DNA of 64,000 nt from an uncultured Prevotellaceae bacterium (GTDB lineage: Bacteria > Bacteroidota > Bacteroidia > Bacteroidales > Bacteroidaceae). Shown here piece by piece: positions 8,974 through 16,634 of the stretch. The stretch lies in NCBI GenBank assembly GCA_947168395.1, contig CAMVLT010000005.1:82039-146038 (forward strand). The letters run 5' to 3'. Position 1 is the first letter of the stretch, and every line of letters begins with the position of its first letter. The notes beneath the pieces are model-generated. The model saw nothing but the letters and a program-made list of their open reading frames with translations. It was not told the origin of the DNA and did no database searches. Made by a program: the position numbers and the translations under genes.

Positions 8974-9840
8974 ATGATGGTGTTTAGGACAGTTGTCAAC
9001 ATCCCTGACCCGGGCTTCCGGATTGAGCCTTGCGAGGAAATGCTCTTCGTAGGCTCCTGCTTTGCCGACAGCATCGGCCAGCGGTTTGTTGAGGAGCGGT
9101 TCCGTGCCACGGTCAATCCCTACGGCACCATGTATAATCCTGCCTCGGTGCTGCATACGGTGGAACGTTGGCTCCCCCTCCAGTTGGAGGGGGGTGGGGG
9201 GAGGCTCCCCCGTATAGTCTTCCTCACCCTTGGCACCAACCACGTCTACCGTATGAAGGAGACGGGCGAGATAGTCGACAACTGCCAGAAACGTCCAGCC
9301 GCCCTCTTTCAGGAAGAACAGCTGACCGTCGATGAGTGTGCCGACTACCTGCTCCGTATCGTTGACGTGCTGCGCAGTCATCGTCCCGACGTTCAGGTCG
9401 TTTTCACCGTCAGTCCCATCCGCTACCGCAAATACGGCTATCATGAGTCCCAGCTTTCCAAGGCCACCCTGCTGTTGGCTACAGAACAGGTTTGCAGCCG
9501 ACTCTACGGACTATCGCAGACAGACCGTGTTTGTCCGTGTCAGTCCGTTGCTTATTTCCCCGCCTACGAAATCGTGCTCGACGAACTGCGCGACTACCGC
9601 TTCTACAAGGACGACATGCTCCACCCCTCGCCACAGGCCGTAGAGTACATCTGGCAACAGTTGGTCGAACACTACTTCTCACCTGCTGCCAAGGAGTTCC
9701 TGCGTGAGTGGGCACCGCTGAAGGCAGCCCTCGGCCACCGTCCTTTTGACCCCGATTCCGAGGCCTATCGCGACTTTATGGATAAAACTATGTTAAAAGT
9801 GGCTGAGTTGCAGAAAAAATATCCTACCTTTGCACCTTAA
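8974..9840 (+). CDS. GSCFA domain protein
   Basis: 288 residues carrying the family-naming motif VGSCFADSIG (G27-A31), then NPYGTMYNPASVL and SPIRYRKYGYHESQLSKA. GSCFA proteins resemble SGNH-type esterases; GSC could hold the serine nucleophile, and DMLHPSPQAVEYIW near the C terminus looks like the matching D..H block. The substrate is unknown. It lies 9 bp after fkp and just before murF-alr, so it is probably co-transcribed with fkp. Residues about 66-79 (LPLQLEGGGGRLP) are a translated G-rich palindromic repeat. The last six codons contain the promoter for the next gene. ATG 8977 is an equally possible start. Confidence 0.88.
   Translation: MMVFRTVVNIPDPGFRIEPCEEMLFVGSCFADSIGQRFVEERFRATVNPYGTMYNPASVLHTVERWLPLQLEGGGGRLPRIVFLTLGTNHVYRMKETGEIVDNCQKRPAALFQEEQLTVDECADYLLRIVDVLRSHRPDVQVVFTVSPIRYRKYGYHESQLSKATLLLATEQVCSRLYGLSQTDRVCPCQSVAYFPAYEIVLDELRDYRFYKDDMLHPSPQAVEYIWQQLVEHYFSPAAKEFLREWAPLKAALGHRPFDPDSEAYRDFMDKTMLKVAELQKKYPTFAP
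9171..9210. repeat. G-rich palindromic repeat inside GSCFA gene
   Basis: gctccccctccagttggagg followed by ggggtggggggaggctccc: a C-rich arm, short turn, G-rich arm and a GGGGTGGG trailer, as in the copies at 10636, 16568, 29049 and 29160. It reads in frame as LPLQLEGGGGRLP. Confidence 0.6.
9825..9832 (+). promoter_or_regulatory. Promoter -7 element for murF-alr
   Basis: TACCTTTG lies inside the final codons of the GSCFA gene (reading YPTFAP then stop). The expected start near 9837 gives murF-alr a leader of about 19 nt independent of the fkp transcript. Confidence 0.6.
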
Positions 9841-9855
9841 AATAAGAAAGACGCT

Positions 9856-12366
9856 ATGATATATACTATTGAAAAAGTGACCACATTGATTGGGGCACGC
9901 CGATATGGCGACCACGATGCCAACGTGAGATGGCTGCTGACCGACAGTCGCTCACTCTGTTTTCCCGAGGAGACACTGTTCTTCGCCTTGCGCTCGAAGC
10001 GCAACGACGGCCACCACTACATCGGCGAGCTCTATCGTCGTGGTGTCCGCTCGTTCGTGGTGGAACAGGTGCCTGAGCATCCGCAGCAGGATGCCAACTA
10101 CCTGAAAGTGCCTTCTACGCTGGCAGCCCTGCAACGTTTGGCCGAACGTCATCGTGACGAGTTCGACATTCCCATCGTGGGTATCACCGGGTCCAACGGC
10201 AAGACGATGGTCAAGGAGTGGCTTTATCAGCTCTTGCTGCCGTCGCAGAAAATTGTGCGCTCGCCGCGTTCTTACAATTCGCAGATTGGCGTGCCGCTCT
10301 CTGTATGGCTGCTGAACGAGCAGACCGAGGTGGGCATCTTCGAGGCAGGCATCAGCCAGCCGGGCGAGATGATGGCCTTGCACGACATCATACAGCCCAC
10401 CGTCGGTGTCCTGACTTGCCTGACCGATGCCCATCAGGAGAATTTCCGCTCCATGGAGGAGAAGTGCCTGGAGAAGTTGGAACTGATGCACGACACGACG
10501 GCCATGATTTATCCAACCGACGACAATACCGTGAGCCGTTGCATCCGCCGTATGCACTATCAGGGCGAGAAGATAGGATGGTCGCGCACCGACGAGCAGG
10601 TTCCCTTCTTTGTGACAGCAGTTGAGAGTTGTCAGACTCCACTCCCTTTGGGAGGGGTAGGGGGTGGGTCCCATGTCACCTATATATATAAAGGTACGCC
10701 CGGAGAGTACACCATCCCCTTCATCGACGAAGCCAGTATCGAGGATAGCATCATCTGTGCGGTCACTGCGCTGCACCTGGGACTCACGCCCGGCCAACTG
10801 GCAGAGCGGATGCCCCTCTTGGAGCCTATTGCCATGCGCCTTGAGGTGAAGCAGGGACAGCACGGCTGTACGCTCATCAACGACTCCTACAATTCCGACA
10901 TCAATTCGTTGGACATCGCTCTCGACTTCATGAACCGTCGCCAGCAGCCGACTGTCAAGCGGACGCTGATATTGAGCGACATCTACCAGAGTGGTGAGCA
11001 GCCTGAGGAACTTTACCGACAGGTGAACGACCTCTGCATGAAGCGTGGCATCGACAAGCTCATCGGCATCGGCGAGGAGCTTTCGTCTCACTCCCGCACT
11101 TTCCTCGTAGCCGAAAAATACTTTTTCACCACTACGCAGGACTTCCTCTCCAGCCCTGTCTTCCAGCAGCTGCGCGACGAGGTCATTCTGCTCAAAGGCT
11201 CTCGCCGCTTCGGCTTTGAACATATCACAGAGTTGCTCGAGCAGAAGGTACACGAAACCATCTTGGAGGTGAACCTCAACGCCTTGGTCGACAACCTCAA
11301 CTACTTCCGCTCGTTCCTGAAGCCTGAGACCAAGATGGTGTGTATGGTGAAGGCTGATGCCTACGGTGCCGGTGCTGTCGAGGTTTCCAAGACGCTGCAG
11401 GACCATCGTGTCGACTACCTGGCAGTGGCAGTGGCCGACGAAGGTGTGGCACTGCGCAAGGCGGGCATCACGGCCAACATCATGATTATGAACCCCGAGA
11501 TGACGGCCTTCAAGACTATGTTCGATTACGACCTCGAGCCTGAGGTCTATTCTTTCCGCTTGTTGGATGCGCTGATTAAGGCTGCCCGCAAGGAGGGTAT
11601 CACCGGCTGGCCGGTACACATCAAGCTCGATACCGGCATGCATAGGTTGGGCTTCGACCCTGAGCACGACATCGACGAACTGATTGACCGTCTGCACCAT
11701 CAGCAGGCCGTCATCCCGCGTTCGGTGTTCAGCCATTTCGTGGGGTCTGACAGCGATGACTTCGACGACTTCTCGGCCCGGCAGTTTGACTTGTTCGACA
11801 AGGGTAGCCGCAGCTTGCAGGCTGCCTTCAGCCATAAAATACTGCGCCATATAGATAACTCTGCCGGCATCGAGCACTTCCCCGAGCGGCAGATGGACAT
11901 GTGCCGCCTTGGCATCGGCCTCTATGGGGTGAACCCCTACGAGTCACATGAGTCCTATATGCCTCATGAGTCGCTGAAGACCGTGTCCACCCTCAAGACC
12001 ACCATCCTGCAGCTGCGTCATGTCAAGGCAGGCGACTCGGTAGGCTATAGCCGTCGCACGGTACTCAGCCGCGACAGCGTAATCGGGGCCATCCCCATCG
12101 GTTATGCCGACGGTCTGGACCGCCATTTGGGCAACCGTCATGGCTATTGCTTGGTAAACGGACAACGGGCTGAGTATGTGGGCAACATCTGCATGGACGT
12201 GGCTATGATTGATGTGACAGACATCGACTGCCGGGAGGGCGACACCGTTGAGATTTTCGGACAGAACCTGCCGGTGACGGTGCTCAGCGATACCATCGAC
12301 ACCATTCCCTATGAGGTGCTGACCGGTGTCAGCCCCCGTGTCAAGAAGGTTTATTATCAGGATTAG
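9856..12366 (+). CDS. murF-alr: Bifunctional UDP-MurNAc-tripeptide:D-Ala-D-Ala ligase / alanine racemase
   Basis: 836 residues. The N-terminal half is MurF, with the ATP loop GITGSNGKT near 110-118 and NDSYNSD in the central domain. The C-terminal half is a fold-III PLP alanine racemase starting near VNLNALVDNLNYF, with the PLP lysine K499 in VKADAYGAG and the later SVGYSRR and IPIGYADGLDR blocks. The fusion makes D-alanine and adds D-Ala-D-Ala to UDP-MurNAc-tripeptide in the cytoplasm; it is a known arrangement in Bacteroidetes. Residues about 260-272 (TPLPLGGVGGGS) are a translated G-rich repeat in the MurF half. The stop overlaps the convergent M6 protease gene by 4 bp. Confidence 0.95.
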   Translation: MIYTIEKVTTLIGARRYGDHDANVRWLLTDSRSLCFPEETLFFALRSKRNDGHHYIGELYRRGVRSFVVEQVPEHPQQDANYLKVPSTLAALQRLAERHRDEFDIPIVGITGSNGKTMVKEWLYQLLLPSQKIVRSPRSYNSQIGVPLSVWLLNEQTEVGIFEAGISQPGEMMALHDIIQPTVGVLTCLTDAHQENFRSMEEKCLEKLELMHDTTAMIYPTDDNTVSRCIRRMHYQGEKIGWSRTDEQVPFFVTAVESCQTPLPLGGVGGGSHVTYIYKGTPGEYTIPFIDEASIEDSIICAVTALHLGLTPGQLAERMPLLEPIAMRLEVKQGQHGCTLINDSYNSDINSLDIALDFMNRRQQPTVKRTLILSDIYQSGEQPEELYRQVNDLCMKRGIDKLIGIGEELSSHSRTFLVAEKYFFTTTQDFLSSPVFQQLRDEVILLKGSRRFGFEHITELLEQKVHETILEVNLNALVDNLNYFRSFLKPETKMVCMVKADAYGAGAVEVSKTLQDHRVDYLAVAVADEGVALRKAGITANIMIMNPEMTAFKTMFDYDLEPEVYSFRLLDALIKAARKEGITGWPVHIKLDTGMHRLGFDPEHDIDELIDRLHHQQAVIPRSVFSHFVGSDSDDFDDFSARQFDLFDKGSRSLQAAFSHKILRHIDNSAGIEHFPERQMDMCRLGIGLYGVNPYESHESYMPHESLKTVSTLKTTILQLRHVKAGDSVGYSRRTVLSRDSVIGAIPIGYADGLDRHLGNRHGYCLVNGQRAEYVGNICMDVAMIDVTDIDCREGDTVEIFGQNLPVTVLSDTIDTIPYEVLTGVSPRVKKVYYQD
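10636..10672. repeat. G-rich palindromic repeat inside murF-alr
   Basis: actccactccctttgggagg followed by ggtagggggtgggtccc. The CTCCC/GGGAG palindrome plus GGGGGTGGGTC trailer matches the tamA/tamB copies. It is translated in frame as TPLPLGGVGGGS. Confidence 0.65.
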
Positions 12367-13943
12367 CGAACCTTGGCGTATTTCTTTCCGTTCACGATGT
12401 AGATACCGGTTGGCAATGCGCTGTTTGGCGATGTGCCATGTGCTATTCTGCGGCCTTGCAGGTCGTAGACGATGCCGGGACGTTGTGCTGCGTTGACGAC
12501 GGTTTTGATGCCGTCACTGACGGGATGGCTGGCCCGGTATCTGAACGACATGGTGCCGTCGTCGTTCTGCCTGATGTCGAGTATGGCACTTTCCATCAGC
12601 TTTGTTCCCTTGGAGTTCTTGTTGAAGAGTGTGGCGGCGGGACTTGATGTAGCCGTCAGGCTGTCGTTGGCCTGGTAGGGGTAGAGGTCGGTATTTAGGG
12701 TATTCTTACTGTAGTACGAGCTTATCGCTGACCAGTATTTGGAGTCGTCGTCGTCGTCCGCATGGAACAGGGTCATGCGCTGATGGTCGTTCCCGCAGGT
12801 TAGTTTCATTGCGAGTGCCTCTTCTAATGTCAGAATGGTGTTGGGGATATTGTTCACCCACACCTCGCTGTCGAAGTCCACATGGGTAATCATCATTCCG
12901 GCGGCGGGGTAGGATTTGTCCCAACCCGTCTTTTGGCGGTTCTCTATCATATAGAATTCGTCGTGATGGGCGTCGTTGTATATGATGTAGGTGCTGCCAT
13001 GCTCGCTGATGGGCTTGACGCTGTCGATGTCGGCGTCGTGGTCGGACAGCACTATAGGCTCCTGCCATCCGCACATCATCTTCTCGTAGGCCGTGTAGCC
13101 TACCGGTCTGAAACCGTTGCCGGCATGGCTGCCTCCGCTCATCAGGTCGAAGTCGTTCATGCCGAAGGCTCCTCTGTAGATGATGTCGTAGAAGTCGGGG
13201 AATCCTAAGCAGTGGGAGAACTCATGGCAGAAGGTGCCAATGCCGTTGATGCGGCCTGACTTGGCAAGCTCGTTGGCGCAGGCGTAGACGTTGATGGCCA
13301 TGCCGTTGATGACGTATGGCCTGCCGATGGCTTCTTTCATGTTCCACATGTGGGGCCAGATGGCGTTCTTGTCCGACGTGTCCGACTCGCTCTTGCCCGC
13401 GTAGACTACGAACACCTCGTCCACTTCCCCGTCGCCATCCCAGTCGTAGTCGGCGAAGTTGACCTTGTCGGCCACGGCCTCGCACATCTCGATAATCATC
13501 TCCTCAGGGTGTACGTCCAACCCCTCTTTGTCGTTCTCTCCGTAGTGCTTGTATTCGTACTTGGTGGTGTAGGGGCCGAGGACGTCGAACTCCAACTCAA
13601 ACTGTCCGTCACTCTGGTCGTAGAAATAGTCGGCCACGCTCCCTACGAAGCCTTCCTGTGTGGTGTAGCCTCGGGTGTTCAGTATGTCGTGGTATTTCTC
13701 GCGGTCGTTTTGTTCCTTGAACTTCTTGTCGGTAAACTCGGCCAGGATGACCAGTCCCCGGTTCTTGCCTGTGAAGTGGGTGCGGTCGCCTGTCTTCACC
13801 CTCATCTGCTGCATGCGCGACGCGGCTGTTTTCCGGGCATTCACGGTACGCCAGCATCCGATGCCCTTCCTGGGGGTGCTGGCAGTGGTTGTGGCGGTCG
13901 AAAGAAGCAGTGCACCGACTGCCGTCAGTATGGTCTTAATCAT
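12363..13943 (-). CDS. Secreted M6-family zinc metalloprotease
   Basis: 526 residues. A signal peptide (MIKTILTAVGALLLSTATTTAS) is followed by an M6 (immune inhibitor A-like) catalytic region. The zinc site is CHEFSHCLGFPDF with H240, E241 and H244, followed by FGMNDFDLMSGG, which holds the met-turn. DYDWDGDGEVDEVF near 165-180 looks like a calcium loop. The tail IVYDLQGRR...PTGIYIVNGKKYAKV is the exported-protein C-terminal motif also seen on the serpin. It would degrade extracellular proteins. Its own minus-strand promoter is at 13976-13983. It converges with murF-alr with a 4-bp overlap, and I see no terminator between them. Confidence 0.92.
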   Translation of the reverse strand: MIKTILTAVGALLLSTATTTASTPRKGIGCWRTVNARKTAASRMQQMRVKTGDRTHFTGKNRGLVILAEFTDKKFKEQNDREKYHDILNTRGYTTQEGFVGSVADYFYDQSDGQFELEFDVLGPYTTKYEYKHYGENDKEGLDVHPEEMIIEMCEAVADKVNFADYDWDGDGEVDEVFVVYAGKSESDTSDKNAIWPHMWNMKEAIGRPYVINGMAINVYACANELAKSGRINGIGTFCHEFSHCLGFPDFYDIIYRGAFGMNDFDLMSGGSHAGNGFRPVGYTAYEKMMCGWQEPIVLSDHDADIDSVKPISEHGSTYIIYNDAHHDEFYMIENRQKTGWDKSYPAAGMMITHVDFDSEVWVNNIPNTILTLEEALAMKLTCGNDHQRMTLFHADDDDDSKYWSAISSYYSKNTLNTDLYPYQANDSLTATSSPAATLFNKNSKGTKLMESAILDIRQNDDGTMSFRYRASHPVSDGIKTVVNAAQRPGIVYDLQGRRIAHGTSPNSALPTGIYIVNGKKYAKVR

Positions 13944-13975
13944 ATTTTATAGATGTAATAGCAAATATGAGGGTA

Positions 13976-14034
13976 CAAAGTTACAAACTTTCTTTCAATT
14001 TCTGCTGCTATTTGAAAAATAATTCGTACTTTTG
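13976..14034. promoter_or_regulatory. Divergent promoters, M6 protease / GatC-like gene
   Basis: The minus-strand TAACTTTG (13976-13983) serves the protease and the plus-strand TACTTTTG (14027-14034) the GatC-like gene. The leaders are about 28 and 38 nt. No extended palindrome joins them, unlike at 2386 or 40993. Confidence 0.6.
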
Positions 14035-14077
14035 CACCGTATAATGCGCTAAAAACAAACAAACTAATCAATAAACA

Positions 14078-15457
14078 ATGGAACAAGTATTCAGTTACAT
14101 TATCAGTCTCGGAGCATCGGTCATGATGCCCATCCTGTTTACCATCATCGGCCTGTGCATCGGCATGAAGTTCGGCAAGTCACTCAAGAGCGGACTCTAC
14201 GTCGGCGTCGGTTTCGTGGGCTTAGGCATTGTCACGGCGCTGCTGACCACCAACTTCGGGGGTCCGCTGAGCGACATCTCCGAGCTCTACGGCCTGCAGC
14301 TCGGCGTGTTCGACATGGGCTGGCCCGCCGCTGCCGCCGTGGCCTATAACACGGCCGTCGGCGCCCTCATCATCCCCATCTGTCTGGGTGTGAACTTCCT
14401 GCTGCTGGTTACCAAATGCACGCGCACGGTGAACATCGACCTGTGGAACTACTGGCACTTCGCCTTCATCGGCGCTGTGGCCTACTTCGTCATGGACCAG
14501 TCGCTGGCCTGGGGCTACTTCGCCGCCATCGTCTGCTACATCAACACGCTGGTGATGGCCGACCTGACGGCCGACCGTTTCCAGGGCTACTACGAGGGCA
14601 TGGAGGGCATCAGCATACCGCAGCCCTTCTGCCAGAGCTTCACACCCTTCGCGCTGGTCATCAGCAAGGCGCTCGACATGATTCCGGGCTTCTCGAAGCT
14701 CGACATCGACGCCGAGGGCCTGAAGAAGCGCTTCGGTGTGCTCGGCGAGCCGCTGGTGCTGGGCGTCATCGTCGGCGCGCTCATCGGACTGCTGGCCCAG
14801 CTGGACGTCAAGAAGGTCCTGTTCCTCGGCGTCACCATGGGCGCCGTCATGGAGCTCATACCGCGCATCACCCGCCTGTTCATCGACGGCCTGATGCCTA
14901 TCTCGGAGAAGACGCAGGAGGTGGTGAAGCGCAAGTTCAACGGCAAGAAGGTCTACATCGGCATGTCGCCCGCCCTGGTCATCGGCCATCCCACGACGCT
15001 CGTCGTCTCGCTGCTGCTCATACCCGTCACGCTCGGGCTGGCCGTCGTCCTGCCCGGCAACCAGTTCCTGCCGCTGGCCTCGCTCGCAGGCATGTTCTAC
15101 GTCTTCGTCATGGTGCTGCCCTACACCAAGGGCAATGTCGTCAAGACGTTCATCATCGGACTCATTGCACTGGCCGTCGGACTGTGGTTCGTCACCGACA
15201 TGGCGCCCGCCTTCACCCAGGCTGCCAAGACGGTGTTCGAGCAGACGGGCGATAAGGCCGCCGACATTCCCGCCGGCTTCGAAGGTGGAGCCCTCGACTT
15301 CGCCTCCTCCCTCTTCGGCTGGGTCATCTACAAGTGCGTGGCCTATCTGAAGTGGATTGGCGCCGCTGTGCTCACCCTCGTCACCGTCGGCATGGTCGCC
15401 TGGAACCGCAAACGTATTGTTGCCGAGGACTCCAGCCACAACGAGATAACGAAATAA
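14078..15457 (+). CDS. GatC-like (galactitol PTS IIC family) membrane permease
   Basis: 459 residues, almost all hydrophobic, with repeated membrane helices. MGWPAAAAVAYNTAVGALIIP and the block KRFGVLGEPLVLGVIVGALIG are typical of EIIC-GAT proteins. In a PTS this subunit moves the sugar while EIIA/EIIB supply phosphate, but no EI, HPr, IIA or IIB gene is visible here and Bacteroidales mostly lack a PTS. It may therefore work as a stand-alone permease. kduI and an ExuT-like carrier follow on the same strand, so the inferred substrate is a uronate or unsaturated uronate. The gene has strongly G/C-biased third codon positions. The last six codons and the stop lie in a 16-bp tandem repeat. Confidence 0.82.
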   Translation: MEQVFSYIISLGASVMMPILFTIIGLCIGMKFGKSLKSGLYVGVGFVGLGIVTALLTTNFGGPLSDISELYGLQLGVFDMGWPAAAAVAYNTAVGALIIPICLGVNFLLLVTKCTRTVNIDLWNYWHFAFIGAVAYFVMDQSLAWGYFAAIVCYINTLVMADLTADRFQGYYEGMEGISIPQPFCQSFTPFALVISKALDMIPGFSKLDIDAEGLKKRFGVLGEPLVLGVIVGALIGLLAQLDVKKVLFLGVTMGAVMELIPRITRLFIDGLMPISEKTQEVVKRKFNGKKVYIGMSPALVIGHPTTLVVSLLLIPVTLGLAVVLPGNQFLPLASLAGMFYVFVMVLPYTKGNVVKTFIIGLIALAVGLWFVTDMAPAFTQAAKTVFEQTGDKAADIPAGFEGGALDFASSLFGWVIYKCVAYLKWIGAAVLTLVTVGMVAWNRKRIVAEDSSHNEITK

Positions 15458-15518
15458 CGAGATAACGAAATAACGAGATAACGAAATAACGAGATAACGA
15501 AATAACGAGATAACGAAA
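15441..15518. repeat. 16-bp tandem repeat (about 4.9 copies) at a stop codon
   Basis: The unit acgagataacgaaata occurs at 15441, 15457, 15473 and 15489, with a partial copy at 15505-15518. The first copy encodes the end of the GatC-like protein (NEITK) and its TAA stop (15455-15457). The rest fills the gap to kduI. Copies are identical, suggesting recent slippage. Confidence 0.9.
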
Positions 15519-15535
15519 AAATTAAGATTAAAGCA

Positions 15536-16510
15536 ATGAAGAAAACGATTCTGAGCACCGCCCTGCTAATGGGTGCGCTGGGCATGAACGCCCAGCAGAA
15601 CGTCAGCTTCCAGACCGCCTGCCACCCGGAGGACGTGAAGCATTACGACACCAAGACACTGCGCGAGCGCTTTGTCATGGAGAAAGTGATGGTGGCCGAC
15701 CAGATTAACCTGACCTATTCGCATTACGACCGCTTTATCTTCGGCGGCGCAATGCCAGTGAACAAAACCCTGAAGCTCGAGAACTTCCTCGAACTGGGAC
15801 TCGACGTCGACCCCGGCATCAAGGAGAAGTACTTCCTCTACAACCGTGAGCTCGGCGTCGTGAACTGCGGCGAGGGCGACGGCGTCGTCATCGTCGACGG
15901 CAAGGAGTACGCCCTCTCGCCGAAGGAGGCACTCTACATCGGCCGGGGACACATCGGCAAGGACAAGGACGTGAACAAGGAGGTGCTCTTCCGCTCGAAG
16001 GACGCCAAGAAGCCTGCCAAGTTCTACCTCAACTCAGCCACCGCCCACCAGCACTACAAGACGCAGTGGATTACCCTCGACGGACGCAAAGGCTCGCTGA
16101 AGGCCGCCGTCTGGGGGCCCGTCGGCTCCTTGGAGGAGTGCAACAACCGCACCGTCTATAAGCTCATAGTCAACGATGTGCTCGAGGAAGGACCCTGCCA
16201 GCTGCAGCTCGGACTGACCCAGCTCAACCCCGGCGCCGCATGGAACACCATGCCGCCCCACACCCACGGCCGACGCATCGAGGCTTACTACTACTTCAAC
16301 CTGCCGCAGGACCAGACCATCGCCCACATCATGGGACAGCCCGAGGAGAGCCGAGTCGTCTGGCTCCACAACGAGCAGGCCATCATGTCGCCCGAGTGGA
16401 GCATGCACGCCGCTGCCGGCACCTACTACTACACCTTCATCTGGGGTATGGCAGGCGAGAACCTCTATTATAATGACAAGGATAATATTCCCGTCATCGA
16501 CATCAGGTGA
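15536..16510 (+). CDS. kduI: 5-keto-4-deoxyuronate isomerase (KduI) with predicted signal peptide
   Basis: 324 residues against about 278 in E. coli. The zinc ligands are present: H242 and H244 in PPHTHGRR, E249, and H291 in ISPEWSMH. Each is offset by exactly 46 residues from E. coli KduI. The enzyme isomerises 4-deoxy-5-hexosulose-uronate to 3-deoxy-D-glycero-2,5-hexodiulosonate in breakdown of pectin or glycosaminoglycan uronates. The extra N terminus begins [21 protein letters not shown], a good Sec signal peptide, so this KduI is predicted to act in the periplasm, unlike the cytoplasmic type. Its neighbours are a GatC-like permease and an ExuT-like carrier. No kduD is in the window. Confidence 0.92.
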   Translation: MKKTILSTALLMGALGMNAQQNVSFQTACHPEDVKHYDTKTLRERFVMEKVMVADQINLTYSHYDRFIFGGAMPVNKTLKLENFLELGLDVDPGIKEKYFLYNRELGVVNCGEGDGVVIVDGKEYALSPKEALYIGRGHIGKDKDVNKEVLFRSKDAKKPAKFYLNSATAHQHYKTQWITLDGRKGSLKAAVWGPVGSLEECNNRTVYKLIVNDVLEEGPCQLQLGLTQLNPGAAWNTMPPHTHGRRIEAYYYFNLPQDQTIAHIMGQPEESRVVWLHNEQAIMSPEWSMHAAAGTYYYTFIWGMAGENLYYNDKDNIPVIDIR

Positions 16511-16567
16511 CACCCACATAATAAATGAAAGTATTAACAAATAATGGATGCCCCCGACAGTAACCAA

Positions 16568-16607
16568 GCTCCCCTCCCCCGAGCGGGAGGGGCAGGGGGT
16601 GGGCTCA
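16568..16607. repeat. G-rich palindromic repeat upstream of ExuT-like gene
   Basis: agctcccctcccccgagcgg followed by gaggggcagggggtgggctc: a palindrome plus GGGGGTGGG trailer. It lies between kduI and the ExuT-like gene. It is open in the frame of the carrier, so it could be translated if a start at 16548 were used. Confidence 0.65.
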
Positions 16608-16634
16608 ACTATGACACCAATTCAAACAACCAGA

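Noticed and set aside
9952..11877. Long antisense open frame (641 codons) across murF-alr
   Set aside because: It is the complement of a clearly conserved gene, has no family motif or promoter, and long antisense frames are expected in G/C-biased codons. The same applies to 14222-15439, 2768-3382, 3710-4804 and 42354-43553.
14078..15457. Assignment as a working galactitol PTS
   Set aside because: No EIIA, EIIB, EI or HPr gene is near, and the neighbours are uronate genes, so only family membership is claimed.
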